Assembly: GCA_002110485.1 (NCBI GenBank) | Contig: MOWL01000070.1 | Span: 62,001 to 126,000, forward strand | Direction: 5' to 3' | DNA length: 64,000 nucleotides | Source of the DNA: Emergomyces orientalis | Lineage: Eukaryota; Ascomycota; Eurotiomycetes; Onygenales; Ajellomycetaceae | Part shown: positions 21,273 to 32,032 of the stretch, piece by piece | Layout of the letters: each line of letters starts with the position of its first letter | Position numbering within the stretch: position 1 is the stretch's first letter | Position numbers and translations under genes: made by a program | The notes under the pieces: model-generated | What the model saw: only the letters and a program-made list of their open reading frames with translations | Databases searched by the model: none | What the model was told of the DNA's origin: nothing

Positions 21273-24200
21273 ATGCTGGGAAGACTTCTAAATACTGCGG
21301 CGTCGTCGCTCAATCCTGCAGCATACACCTCTCGGAATTCTGCTCAACTTGAATCTGTGACTGAGGAAGAGCATACTTCTGGGCTCTTGTTCCCAGATGC
21401 TACCCATCTTCGACGATCGAATACACACGCCTACCCCCTACAAACTAGTGTCTTGTCCCCAAATGCGTCCGCAGCTAGCAGCTTCGACGATCGGGGTGGA
21501 CTCGAGTTGGATGCAGCGAAAGATTTTAGAGTCATCATCGCCCAGAATGCGCTAGGTGATCGTGATGAACCTTGCATCCTTCTCGACAGTCAAGATGTAA
21601 ACACTACAAGCGGAGCTGTCGGACTTGGCCTAAATTCACAGTTGTCAGAACAAGGACGGAGCCACTCTCGCAGCTCAAGCCTCTCGAAACCGTCGAAACG
21701 GGCTGGGGCTCACAAGCCTCATGCGTCGGATGTAAACCAATTCTCCGGGCCATCAAGCCTCAGAGAGTTAGATTCCTCGATGTCCAGTGCTTTATTCCGT
21801 GCGAGGTATCGAAGTTCGACATTTTCGCCCAACTCAGAGGATAGTAGGCATTATCAAAATCGTATGACGGCTGATTCAAATGAATCTGGCCTTTTGAACT
21901 GTATTTTTGGCAGCAGTGCTTTCAGCTACCGTGGCTCTTCTACGAAAATGCATATCCTTCCCACAGAAACAGAGCCAATTGAAGACGTGGAAGGATTCAG
22001 CCCTCACGGACCCCAACGTCGGCTTCCGCTCTCCCGCGCTTATACTAGCGGACCTAGTTCGAACTCATCCAGTTCGTCGCACGAGAGATTGAGCACCGGG
22101 CATGATATAAGGTACACTACTGCCACCAAAGTGACCGTCCTTGTGACAAGAATGTTCGGTGTGAATCTCCCTGAAGGCCGCAACCCTTCACCGGACCAAT
22201 CTGAACAATTATATTCTCCAAATTCTCAGCCATTTAAGGATGCAGATTTTCCATTTCCGGATCCAATGAAAAGGAAAAAAATAAAGGAAAAGAAGACGCC
22301 CATGTATGCAGTTGCAATAACGGTTAAACTACCACTTGCTAGTCGCAGTAATGGACGCCCATCATCTCGGTGCGGGACTCCGGGACAACCTCCCGGGTGG
22401 ATTTCGGCTTCCCTCGATTCAGATCATAAATACATCAGAGGCTTTTTCGACGACAATGCTGGACTAGCCGCGACTTCAAGCCTAGATGACAGAATCGATA
22501 TCTTAGTTGACCATTGGGATGTCATCACTCGCACCTTGTCCCATCTTGAGAAATTAGCAAGTAAAGAAATCCTTACAGCTCTGAAACGAGTCGATTACTT
22601 TTCAACTCAGCAACCAAAACCCGCGAAATCGCCTAACATGCAGCGAACGAACCAAACTATTGTGCAACTTCCTCCAAGGGTTTTATCAGGGAAGTCGAAC
22701 CTTAGATCCGAGGCTGTTCGAGCCACTCAACGGATCAGTATGGCACTTCGAATTCCCCAAGTTGCAACGGGCCAAAGCCGATGGGGTGTTTGGAGAGAAG
22801 AAGCAAGGTGGATCGCCAAATTCCTGAGTGATAAGGAACATAATTTTTTCTTCTTGGTACTAATAACCGCATTTCTGGGAAATCATACCGAGTGGTTAAG
22901 CTCTCTTGGTCCTGACTGGTATCGGCGACGGTATCACCTACAGCAGAGGGCTCACCAGGATGCAGAGCCAACTATACCAAGTCGAACAGTTATTGTTTCA
23001 ACTGATAAAATGACTGCAAGACGTTTGATATTTGTTCTCTCTGCATTCTTACCAACGCAGCAGCGATCAGACGCATTTGCATCTCCTTTACGACCTAGCA
23101 CATCAACTTCCCTACGCCCTGTTTCCCAGAGTCCTCCTAGCGCTCCTCTTCTGAGGCAGGAATCTCTTCGCCGCACAATAAACAGACGCGCGCGAGCTCG
23201 CCAACTTCATGATGACGAAATCGACGGACATAGGCGCTCACCAAGCGCCTCTTCGACCGAAGCAGGAGTTATACCGTTGGATGATGTTGATTTCGTTAAG
23301 GCTGTTGCTGACCATTACCAATCACGGAGAGACTCCGATGTTCGATCTATTAGGACGGCCAGTCTACCCATACCGTCCAACGATGCAAGCACCAGAAAGA
23401 GCTCCACTGCTACTATTGCTGCTGCGGCACCTGGCACTACCACCCCAGTTCCTCACTTTGCTTCCCAACGAGGTAAACGCGGTGCCGGCGGAGGGAGGCG
23501 TTTAGCTCTAGACACTAATGGAAGTGCGGCCTCAGCAAATCTGTTGCAGAACCTCCGTAGAAACGAAAGCTCCAATCTTGGGTTAGAAGGGGGTGAACAT
23601 CAGCCGCCTAGTAGATGGGGTGGCTTGCTTTCTGGGCTATGGGGTGCCCGCGAATCCACTGCTGCTGCAAATGGCCTCAATTCATCGTCAGTTGGTGGCC
23701 CAAAAGCTCACTATCCGATATCTGGCCCTGATAGAAAACAAGACAAGGAGGAAATTGTAACAAGCGACACAGGGAAAGACCTCACTAATGATATTTCTAA
23801 AACATCCGATAACATATTCATCCCGACACATCCTCCACCTGATGTGGCTTTATCTGAGTCTGCTGACTCGCAAAACACGAGATCAAAACCGGATACACAA
23901 ACTCCAAATTCTCCCATGAAGCTCTCGGTTGGAATGCACGATGGAGTGATCGATGTTGAGGTACCTTTACCTGGATTTATCTCTCTCTCTTCGTCAGGGG
24001 ACTCAACCTTAGCTTCACCTAAAAAGACGCGCACCTCAATTACCAGCCTTGATGGCGTTGGCTCCGTTCATAGTTCAGGTTCTGGATTCCATCTCACCCA
24101 TAATAAAGATTACCATGGAGTGCATGTCAATGTCGCAGGTTGGCTCAAATCCTACCATGAAGATTTCCTTCTCCAAGCTGTCCACCCGTACAACACATTG

Positions 24201-24971
24201 GAAGCAGATATTAAACGTTCAATGTCGGCTGAGCCTACTCCACCTCATGTGCTGTTACCTTTCCTTTCCGACTTTGACGGAACAGTCCCCGAGAAATGGG
24301 TTGATGTGTGCACCACGCTCATTGCGGATACAAAAACCTTTACTGTGAAGAAGTTGCGCTTGCGACGCAGAATCTCCGGTAACAATTCTCGAACAGCTGC
24401 CCAGTCTCAAGATAACTCCCGCCAATCTTCATTTTACGAAGCCCCTGAAACACCCTCAACCATTTCGCAATTTCCAAACTTTTTCTCCAGTGCTACCAAG
24501 ACACCTTCCTCCCCCCAGTCACCACAATTAGATCCATTCGATGTGGAAGAGATGTTTATCGAAGAGCCAGTTATGGATCTTGACCCAACCCTAGTTGATG
24601 CCGTTGAGAAAGTTTTGGCCCGGAGTGGAGAATCGTCTCTAGTTCATTCTAGAGCACCATCGCCAATTCGCAATCGCAAAGATAAACAAACAAACAGCCA
24701 AGGGCCAGACAAACAATCTGCCAACCCACAAACGGAGACCGTGTCATCCACCGAGGTTCCGCGGAATAAATGTAGACGTATAGTCCTAGGTGCCCTTGAG
24801 GAAGTTGTCCGCAGTGTGACAGCGGAACGTTGCCAGGAAGAGCCATCCGCCACCGGCGACGTCCCGAAAATATCCTCGGCCCGTGGCCGAAAAGGACTTG
24901 GCGCAGCTGCGGATAACACCTTGAGAGAAGGGATAAGAAAGTGGCTTATCGATATCGAGGAAGCTTGCTAA
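21273..24971 (+). CDS. LST4: FNIP/Lst4-like TORC1 regulator, intronless
   Basis: A single open frame of 1,232 aa. Residues 84-107 read KDFRVIIAQNALGDRDEPC and on, which matches my recollection of the opening of the folliculin-interacting protein (FNIP_N, longin-like) domain; this is the main basis of the call. Regions of order elsewhere include VTVLVTRMFGVNLPEG, AVAITVKLPLASRS, a helical block around WGVWREEARWIAKFLSDKEHNFFFLVLITAFLGNHTEW (about 509-546; described in part), and a C-terminal block VAGWLKSYHEDFLLQAVHPY. Long Ser-rich insertions separate them, as usual in fungal Lst4. In yeast Lst4 binds Lst7 (folliculin) and acts as a GTPase-activating complex on Gtr2 at the vacuole when amino acids return, stimulating TORC1. 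The gene is convergent with IML1, another TORC1-pathway gene. The ATG at 21273 follows AAAC. The alternative is an unrelated low-complexity protein, which I think less likely. Confidence 0.72.
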   Translation: MLGRLLNTAASSLNPAAYTSRNSAQLESVTEEEHTSGLLFPDATHLRRSNTHAYPLQTSVLSPNASAASSFDDRGGLELDAAKDFRVIIAQNALGDRDEPCILLDSQDVNTTSGAVGLGLNSQLSEQGRSHSRSSSLSKPSKRAGAHKPHASDVNQFSGPSSLRELDSSMSSALFRARYRSSTFSPNSEDSRHYQNRMTADSNESGLLNCIFGSSAFSYRGSSTKMHILPTETEPIEDVEGFSPHGPQRRLPLSRAYTSGPSSNSSSSSHERLSTGHDIRYTTATKVTVLVTRMFGVNLPEGRNPSPDQSEQLYSPNSQPFKDADFPFPDPMKRKKIKEKKTPMYAVAITVKLPLASRSNGRPSSRCGTPGQPPGWISASLDSDHKYIRGFFDDNAGLAATSSLDDRIDILVDHWDVITRTLSHLEKLASKEILTALKRVDYFSTQQPKPAKSPNMQRTNQTIVQLPPRVLSGKSNLRSEAVRATQRISMALRIPQVATGQSRWGVWREEARWIAKFLSDKEHNFFFLVLITAFLGNHTEWLSSLGPDWYRRRYHLQQRAHQDAEPTIPSRTVIVSTDKMTARRLIFVLSAFLPTQQRSDAFASPLRPSTSTSLRPVSQSPPSAPLLRQESLRRTINRRARARQLHDDEIDGHRRSPSASSTEAGVIPLDDVDFVKAVADHYQSRRDSDVRSIRTASLPIPSNDASTRKSSTATIAAAAPGTTTPVPHFASQRGKRGAGGGRRLALDTNGSAASANLLQNLRRNESSNLGLEGGEHQPPSRWGGLLSGLWGARESTAAANGLNSSSVGGPKAHYPISGPDRKQDKEEIVTSDTGKDLTNDISKTSDNIFIPTHPPPDVALSESADSQNTRSKPDTQTPNSPMKLSVGMHDGVIDVEVPLPGFISLSSSGDSTLASPKKTRTSITSLDGVGSVHSSGSGFHLTHNKDYHGVHVNVAGWLKSYHEDFLLQAVHPYNTLEADIKRSMSAEPTPPHVLLPFLSDFDGTVPEKWVDVCTTLIADTKTFTVKKLRLRRRISGNNSRTAAQSQDNSRQSSFYEAPETPSTISQFPNFFSSATKTPSSPQSPQLDPFDVEEMFIEEPVMDLDPTLVDAVEKVLARSGESSLVHSRAPSPIRNRKDKQTNSQGPDKQSANPQTETVSSTEVPRNKCRRIVLGALEEVVRSVTAERCQEEPSATGDVPKISSARGRKGLGAAADNTLREGIRKWLIDIEEAC

Positions 24972-26614
24972 CATTTGCAGTTTACACGATTTCATCCCAT
25001 ACTTTATGCAGATTCCTGGCATCACAGCACCATGTATTTGCATTTCTGTTTTCCCTCTCGAAGATACGTTTATTTCGGAATATTTCCGCTCCCTTCAATC
25101 CTTTATCCATTCGTCACGGTTTCGTCTGGCTGCATTTTCTTTATTTGCGATTTTTTTTATATATTTTTGGTTTGGCCGTTGTTTCCACGACACTCATGAG
25201 CCGGAAGCCGCCCTGGGGCCGCATTTGATTGCTTTTCTCCACTACTCTGTTCCGGAGCATATGATACCCTACCGATTCATTTTTTGCTTATTCTGTTTCT
25301 GAGACACGTCCCAGCACCTGCAAATTTGCAGCTCGATTCAATTCTCGTCAACGCTTTTCCGGAAGCCCATCTCCGTGCGGCTTGTACCATTTATAATTGC
25401 TCTATATTCTAATATTTATTTTTCTCTTCTCCATCTTTATATTTGCAGCTATTGCATTCAATTTTTGTATTTTTTGTTGTCTCGGGTCATATATCTCGTT
25501 CTGATCTTCTTCGCAGCATTTATTGCCTATTTACTTATTTATATACAGGTTCATTTTACTGTTTCACGTTGTTTGTTTTGTCTCAGCGCTGTTTCATCCT
25601 CTCTTTATCTTTCGTTGCTCGTGCACCTCTCCGTTTTCCGTCGTATCCAAGTACCATAGAACTATTCTAAGGCCATTTATGGGTAGGCATGCATACGTAT
25701 CTCGCTATTGCCCTTAGTCTCTGGTTATTTGGGTTTCGCCTTCCATGACATCATATATATGTACCTAGATAATTAGCTGCCTATTACTGTTGAACATTGC
25801 ATCCAAGCATCTCGAAACAGTTCAAAAGTCCTCTCATTATTTGCTTCTTATTTTTTTATTTCTTCCACATCTGCCTGCCGAGTCGTGGGCTGCAGTGCCG
25901 TATTGGATGCGATATTTTCTGCTCTGAGGTGCGGTGGGAAAACGGTTCAGAAAAAGGAAGGAAACGCACAGCACAGCTGCTATCTATGTCCCACGCATCA
26001 CTCATGGTTTCAGCTCCCTATTTAATATAATTTAACCAGAAACGTTGTTTGCTAGACGCTCTCCATTTACACTATCCATACACCATCAAAAGCCCGGATT
26101 TTAATGCAAATAAATAAATTAATATGCTATGAAAATACCTATTGCCAATTTAATTTTGCGCATGCGCGTGTATATGTCATCTACGTAACCAAATCTGATC
26201 CGTGTAGTCATTAGATTTCATCTCCATTCCCGTTCTCTTACCTCTCAGAAGGGAGCGCCAACACTTCTCAAAAGCTATCAACAGATCAATCATTTAGCCG
26301 CAATAACCTATATATACACGAGCAGTCCCTACGTACGTCAGGTACGCTTGCAAGCAAAATCCAATCACGCTGAAGTAAAAAGGGTATCGGATACAAACTT
26401 GGCCAACGTTGGGTAATAAGGGAAGCAAATTTTGTCATGCCACCAGGTTATCATCCAACGAACAACTCCAAATTAAATGAGATAAATAGGAGAACTGGAA
26501 TACTCAATGAAATAGGAAGGAAATTCAATGTTGTTACGATTACAATTGTGCAAACAAGGTATATAAAGCAGGAAGAAAGGTAGCATAAAAGACTGCATTT
26601 CAGCTGAACTCAAT
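24972..26614. other. Convergent 3' region between FNIP/Lst4-like gene and IML1
   Basis: This 1.6 kb stretch lies between two stop codons and should contain both 3' untranslated regions. It is T-rich on the plus strand, with hydrophobic-looking short frames (for example 25375-25659) that are simply T-rich sequence read as Phe/Leu/Tyr. No gene, RNA or mobile element is recognised. Confidence 0.5.
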
Positions 26615-29600
26615 TCACTTCATGGATGGAGACGACTTGAATACCTCAGTCTTAGGACTGGCAGAACCTTGCATCCTCGAATCAATAGACCCCGCACCCG
26701 TCTCCTGCACTTCCATAATTGGCGGCGAAGAAACATGCCGCCCAACAAGGCTCGCCGGTAGCTCCAAGGTCGGAATTGACGAATCCATCGTCGATGGCAT
26801 TGTCGGGCTAACCGTAGATGAAGTAGGTTTCGCGTGAACCGCGGCCTCCTCGAAGAATTTCTCTAGTCTCTCCACGTCGCTACAGAACGCTCTGATCTCC
26901 GTCCCGATCTCCCTGGTAATTCGGTAGGAAGAAGGAAGCTCGGATTGGGGAACAACCGCGGATGGGATGTCAAGTGATGCACGGACAACGGGCGATAAAT
27001 GTGGGGAGCCAGTGCGGTCCAAGGCATCGTATGTTGCGGCGCGGGGACGGTAGAATTCATTTCTATCGAATCGCCCAGATTCTTTGGCTGCGGGGCCGCG
27101 GGCGCTGTAGAGTCGGTTGGCGAGCAAAAGGAAGCACCCATCATCCGTGATCTGAGCGAGTACGGCGCCGGACCGGTGGACATACTGGGGCAGTTGATAA
27201 TCAAGTCGACCCCATGAATATGATACGTTTACGTCCCGAGGGAAAGCGTGAGTAGCTTCGAAGTCGAGTACAAAGTCGAATTTTTTCAAGATTGCTTTGT
27301 GGTAGAAGTGACGGTCGGCCACGCCTTGAGATGCGAAAGAAGTAGAGCTATAGATGGTGGGGGGTGGGCTTTCTGGGGGTTCAATTGCTAGCTTCACTGG
27401 GTATGGACGCCTGAAAACTTGGGTTTCAACGATGGAAGAAGCCTCGGATATTGGCAATTCGACTAATTTAAGACCGAACTTTTCTGCAGTTGCTGCCCAC
27501 GATACAATTGCATCTTCCACGAGCTTGGGCGTTGCGTTCATCCAACTGAGTTCTATGTGGAAGCAATTGTCCGGATTATGCAGCCGGTCATAATGGAGAT
27601 CGATTATTTCAGGGCGGTTTGAACGCTTACGAGGGTCGACATCGATCTTCATAGATTTTGACAGGCACACCGAGGCTTTTGTTCGGGATGGTTTGCCCTG
27701 AGTTGGCGTGTTTGCCCTACTGCCAGATTCTGCAGTGCCATTTTCTGATTTTTCCTGGGCAGTCGAAGGTAGGTCCTTCACGCCTTCCCCCATGGGAGTA
27801 TTAGGAATCGACTTTCGAGCTTGGAACCAACCGCTTCGAGATTCCGACCGAGCTATGCGATATTCATCGGTAACTTGATAAAAATAATTGCCGTCCCTAA
27901 AATTATGTCTTCGCTGGACGTGGCAAATAAGCCCATGTTTCATCAACTCGTTGCCAAACTCAACAGCCTCCTCGCGGGTGTCGATATCGCGGAAATTTTG
28001 GAGCATCCAGGTAGTAAGCTCTAATCCAACGAAGCAGTTGTAGTGAAGACGCCAATGCCATCTCCTATCCATCATCCTCACCCCTTTTTCGCCTTGGATA
28101 GCCTGCGCCAGAGCAGAAAGGCTAATGTTGGATCTTTGAAGTAATTCGGATTCTGGCAGCAGTTGCAGGGAAGGGTTATCAAGACCTGGGTCGTCAAGAA
28201 ATAGTCTATCAAGCTCCGCAGCAACGACTTCAGATGGATTACTTGTTTGGTATATAATATTCAATGGGTTTTGGTCCTTTTTATGAGTCGGTGGCTGGAG
28301 CCGTTTTTCCTCTGGTGGAACGTATCGATACCTCTGCCATATTTGTGTGAGTTGGGTGATCCCGAGTAGATGGATTTCCTCTTCATTATCCTCTTTATAC
28401 GATTGCATTGGGCGTCTTGCGTTGGCGGGTATCTGAATGGGTATCAGAACGAAACGAGTCCGCCAGAAACGTAGTTGTTCGGTGCAATTAGTTAAGTGGT
28501 CCCGATAGCCTGCCAGAAAAGCATCCGCATAGTTCCAGTTATAATCTTCCTGAGGTAATTGCAAATTTATGGTATTTTTGCAATAATTTGCACTCAATAT
28601 TGTTTTGACGGCAGGTGTGTAGTTGAGTGCAGAAGCCTTTGCGTCAGAAAGAAGGCCGGTCACAGTTTTCCGTGTGAATTTCGTAACTTCTATTTCTCCA
28701 CCAGCAACACAAACTAACTTGTGAATGATGTTGCCCATAGACATGAAAATAGTGGTCCCATCTTTGGATAAGGAGCGGGTGTTGAATATATTTAGCGATC
28801 CTAACGAATGCTGGCCTGATGCTTCGTCAACCAACTTCCCAACGACTATTTGGAAACCATGGGCAAGCCGCAATGCCACCATTTCACGCAGAAGCGCCTC
28901 TCGAGTTCTAGGCGTCTCTGCGACATCTGATTCGTCGTTTTGGTAGACTCTATATGGGGTCTGAAAATACTGGGAAGCAAATTCTTCACTTGTGGGAAAT
29001 TCCTCTGTTGTCAGTGGGAGAATTGCTGGCGACTTTAAGCTTTTCCACTTTACTGATGCAGTGCTTGGCATGCGCGGGTAGACATGCTGCCAGCGACCAA
29101 ACCAACTGGATCTTGCGGGCCCACGCTTAGGCGGTTTGCACGGGTTGACATGTAAAATCCATGGGGACAGCGCCTTCGTCGGAGATAAAGTCATAGTCGG
29201 TTCATCTTGGCTCGCGGTAAGAGCTAAATCAACTCTACGACCCGTCCGCGTCATCGGAAAAGGCCCATGGGTTTCTTCGTTCACTCCTCGATCAAAAGGC
29301 ACTTCTGTTGAAGTAGTCGAAAATGAGCTGTCATTTTCTTGAGGGTCCATATTTTGCTCGTCCATTGTTTTTTTATTCGCGATTCGGATTGAAATCGGTT
29401 TTGACGGAGCAGCATTGGCGTTATCCATAGCAGGCGTAGTATCCAAACGAGGGCTCTCTGGGGACTTGAAGGTTAGGTTGGGAATAGCATCTGATGTAGG
29501 CGAATTGACGCCGGCATTTGAGGGTTCTTCCGCTGTTCCGTTAAGCGCTTTCCTACTTGTGGTTGACAGACCCTTCGCATGCTCATTATTTATTTCCGTA

Positions 29601-32032
29601 CTTGCAATTGCTCTGGGTGGAGTTGGGCCTAGGCCACGTAAAGCAAAACTAATTGACCTGGAAATTCGTGGCTTGGTTGGCTTCGATGCTGTTTTCAGGC
29701 TTGATTTTTTTACGGGCATCCGATCAGTTGGGGATGGTTTCTGAGAATCCGACTTTTCATCTTTTGGTCGCTGGTGGCTATTGCCGGGGCTTGTTGAAAA
29801 GTTGCTGGAACGAGCCAGTGAGCTTGGCGAGGGTCGTAGGGGTTTTTTCTCGTAGAACCGAGGTCCTGATATCTCAAAATCGACGCGCTTAGCCTTTGAA
29901 GGTCTTCGTGTCATTTGCTGTTTCGATGTTGTATGGAAGACAGCGTTATCATATGAATCCATCCACTCTAGCATTTTTCGCTGTGTCGCGGGAACAGATA
30001 AAATATTTCTTTTCGAATCTTTGAAAGTTGACATTAATGACCCCCCTCCGCTCTCTGTAAAATGAGATTTATACGGAGACCCATGAGGAGATGGATAGGA
30101 ACCAGAACTCTTTTGAAGGCGGAGGTCAGTCGAAGACAGATAAGGTACACAAATATTTGACTGTTCACTTTCCATGACGCCCATCATTTGAATCTCATAC
30201 ATCCTAACCCTCGGAACAAACATATTTGTTTGCTTTTCTATGGTGCTTGGGACGGGGGATTTTGAGACTTTATTCACGGCAGTTCGGCGGTCGCGGTAAA
30301 TTTTCGGATCCCAATAGGATATATCAACCCAATGAGGGATCCCGTAACGCCAGTTGTCAACTACAGGGGCAGATTGTTGCATAGATCCCATTGTGGCATT
30401 TGATGATCGAGGACGGGAAACTTTACTTGAAAAACTCCCTGCAGATATGTGAGAATCGGGGGGCGACGGACGGAGAGAGCCCCTGGAAATAGAACTACCC
30501 GGCCTCGATGTAGGCGCACCTGGGAGGCAATATTTAAACAGAGGAACTGAATGCAATGGCATGGGGCTCAAACATATTAAGTCAATCCCAATGGCACGAC
30601 TAGTGAGGACCTCTGAAGTCAACGCTAGCGCCTCGTAAGCGACCTCAAAAACACCCGTCCCAGGAGATATCACAACAATTGACGTGCCTGTCCGAATAAG
30701 GTCACGACCAATATGCTCAAACGCCAAGTAAGAAGACGCGATATTGATTGCTTCCAAAATATTGCCACGAAGGGCGGAAGTTGGTCTTCCAGATATAGTC
30801 GAAGCGTAATTCAAATCTTCCAGGAGCGAGTCCTCCGCCGATGTTGGTGAGTCAGGAAAGCGTGATGGAGGGATAGACACGTCCCGCAGGAAAATCCGGA
30901 ATTCTTTCTTTAACTCGTCTAAAATTGTCGTCCACTTGCCACTTGGCATATCGTTGACCACAACGCGGTAGAAGTCCTGAGTCTCTGGTCGGGAATCATG
31001 GGTAGTCCGATTTAAGAAGTCATTGCTGAGAAAAGAAGAACCAGCATTATCCGTTGCTAACAGATCATACTGGACTCGAGTAAATAACACAATAGTTACC
31101 AGGTGGTGGGCATCGATGCCGGCCCAACGCTTGAAGAGTTCCGGCAGAAGACTATTGATGACCCTACTAAAGAGAATGTCACCAGTGCCTTCGGAATCAA
31201 AGTCCCACATCTCTTTCGACATTTGAATGAAGAGGACATATCGGGCAGATTCACTCCGAAAGATCGGTATTGTTTGCGGCGAAAAATAGCCTGAAAGAAC
31301 TTTTTTGCCGTCGATATATATGGATTTGACGGTTGCTTTGATGCTTCCCATGGATACGATCTTCTGGCCTTTACAGACAGGCTTATCTGCGAGCTCTGAC
31401 ATGGCTAACCTCCATATGTCAGATCGGACCAGAAACTGGTCTCGAAAAATGAGTTCCACGTGTGAAGCAGTGCACTGTGACCGATCTTTGAGAGATATCA
31501 AAGCCTGAGAATGGTTCTTGAATCCGAAAATATTGGCTATATTACTTGTAATCGAAATTTGCAGGTTTGGATGCCTGGCTTTGATATCTGCAGATAAAGG
31601 CTTGACTAGAAATAGATATCGACCATGGACTGGGGAGTGAGATATGTGATCGCCAACGCGCTTTGCAGCGGAGTTGGAGCCGGAGTCGGAATCACCAGCA
31701 TCTCGTAGCGTTCTCCCACTCGGATCCAGTCTGTTGGAAGGGACTTGGTGGTCCCCTTGTGAAGGTCGTGGACCGCAAAGCTCAACAAGGTCTCCCACTT
31801 TTAGCCCACCATCGCTAAAGGCACTAATGTTAAACAGCACCTCTTCTCTTGAGAAGTTATCATCGTGAACCCAAAGCGAGCAAGGGCGATTGCTGAGCCC
31901 CGTAGGTGATTGATGAGGAGCACTTGTTTTCGAAGGTCCGGATGCGTGGTCTTGATCCGAAATGGTTGTCCTCGTCGAAGTGGTGCTAACTTGCCTCAGA
32001 TGCGACCCTTTGGCAGCCCCACGTGGCAACAT
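26615..32032 (-). CDS. IML1: Iml1 (DEPDC5 orthologue), SEACIT/GATOR1 subunit, intronless
   Basis: A single open frame of 1,805 aa. Iml1 is the GTPase-activating subunit of SEACIT (animal GATOR1) that turns off Gtr1/RagA and so inhibits TORC1 when amino acids or nitrogen are short; it works at the vacuolar membrane with Npr2 and Npr3. The N-terminal IML1 region is clear, for example LWVHDDNFSREEVLFN, SLKDRSQCTASHVELIFRDQ (about 185-204), RSDIWRLAMSELADKPVCKG and VTIVLFTRVQYDLL. A long Ser/Pro-rich middle (about 530-1000) is probably disordered. A DEP domain lies near residues 1310-1395 (HWRLHYNCFVGLELTTWMLQ, then HNFRDGNYFYQVTDEYR). The C-terminal domain includes HFYHKAILKKFDFVLDFEAT and a short Ser/Thr-rich tail. 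Length fits fungal family members. The ATG at 32032 is the first in the frame. A GTCACGTG-type box lies about 180 bp upstream, and VCX1 is divergent from the same intergenic region. Confidence 0.95.
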   Translation of the reverse strand: MLPRGAAKGSHLRQVSTTSTRTTISDQDHASGPSKTSAPHQSPTGLSNRPCSLWVHDDNFSREEVLFNISAFSDGGLKVGDLVELCGPRPSQGDHQVPSNRLDPSGRTLRDAGDSDSGSNSAAKRVGDHISHSPVHGRYLFLVKPLSADIKARHPNLQISITSNIANIFGFKNHSQALISLKDRSQCTASHVELIFRDQFLVRSDIWRLAMSELADKPVCKGQKIVSMGSIKATVKSIYIDGKKVLSGYFSPQTIPIFRSESARYVLFIQMSKEMWDFDSEGTGDILFSRVINSLLPELFKRWAGIDAHHLVTIVLFTRVQYDLLATDNAGSSFLSNDFLNRTTHDSRPETQDFYRVVVNDMPSGKWTTILDELKKEFRIFLRDVSIPPSRFPDSPTSAEDSLLEDLNYASTISGRPTSALRGNILEAINIASSYLAFEHIGRDLIRTGTSIVVISPGTGVFEVAYEALALTSEVLTSRAIGIDLICLSPMPLHSVPLFKYCLPGAPTSRPGSSISRGSLRPSPPDSHISAGSFSSKVSRPRSSNATMGSMQQSAPVVDNWRYGIPHWVDISYWDPKIYRDRRTAVNKVSKSPVPSTIEKQTNMFVPRVRMYEIQMMGVMESEQSNICVPYLSSTDLRLQKSSGSYPSPHGSPYKSHFTESGGGSLMSTFKDSKRNILSVPATQRKMLEWMDSYDNAVFHTTSKQQMTRRPSKAKRVDFEISGPRFYEKKPLRPSPSSLARSSNFSTSPGNSHQRPKDEKSDSQKPSPTDRMPVKKSSLKTASKPTKPRISRSISFALRGLGPTPPRAIASTEINNEHAKGLSTTSRKALNGTAEEPSNAGVNSPTSDAIPNLTFKSPESPRLDTTPAMDNANAAPSKPISIRIANKKTMDEQNMDPQENDSSFSTTSTEVPFDRGVNEETHGPFPMTRTGRRVDLALTASQDEPTMTLSPTKALSPWILHVNPCKPPKRGPARSSWFGRWQHVYPRMPSTASVKWKSLKSPAILPLTTEEFPTSEEFASQYFQTPYRVYQNDESDVAETPRTREALLREMVALRLAHGFQIVVGKLVDEASGQHSLGSLNIFNTRSLSKDGTTIFMSMGNIIHKLVCVAGGEIEVTKFTRKTVTGLLSDAKASALNYTPAVKTILSANYCKNTINLQLPQEDYNWNYADAFLAGYRDHLTNCTEQLRFWRTRFVLIPIQIPANARRPMQSYKEDNEEEIHLLGITQLTQIWQRYRYVPPEEKRLQPPTHKKDQNPLNIIYQTSNPSEVVAAELDRLFLDDPGLDNPSLQLLPESELLQRSNISLSALAQAIQGEKGVRMMDRRWHWRLHYNCFVGLELTTWMLQNFRDIDTREEAVEFGNELMKHGLICHVQRRHNFRDGNYFYQVTDEYRIARSESRSGWFQARKSIPNTPMGEGVKDLPSTAQEKSENGTAESGSRANTPTQGKPSRTKASVCLSKSMKIDVDPRKRSNRPEIIDLHYDRLHNPDNCFHIELSWMNATPKLVEDAIVSWAATAEKFGLKLVELPISEASSIVETQVFRRPYPVKLAIEPPESPPPTIYSSTSFASQGVADRHFYHKAILKKFDFVLDFEATHAFPRDVNVSYSWGRLDYQLPQYVHRSGAVLAQITDDGCFLLLANRLYSARGPAAKESGRFDRNEFYRPRAATYDALDRTGSPHLSPVVRASLDIPSAVVPQSELPSSYRITREIGTEIRAFCSDVERLEKFFEEAAVHAKPTSSTVSPTMPSTMDSSIPTLELPASLVGRHVSSPPIMEVQETGAGSIDSRMQGSASPKTEVFKSSPSMK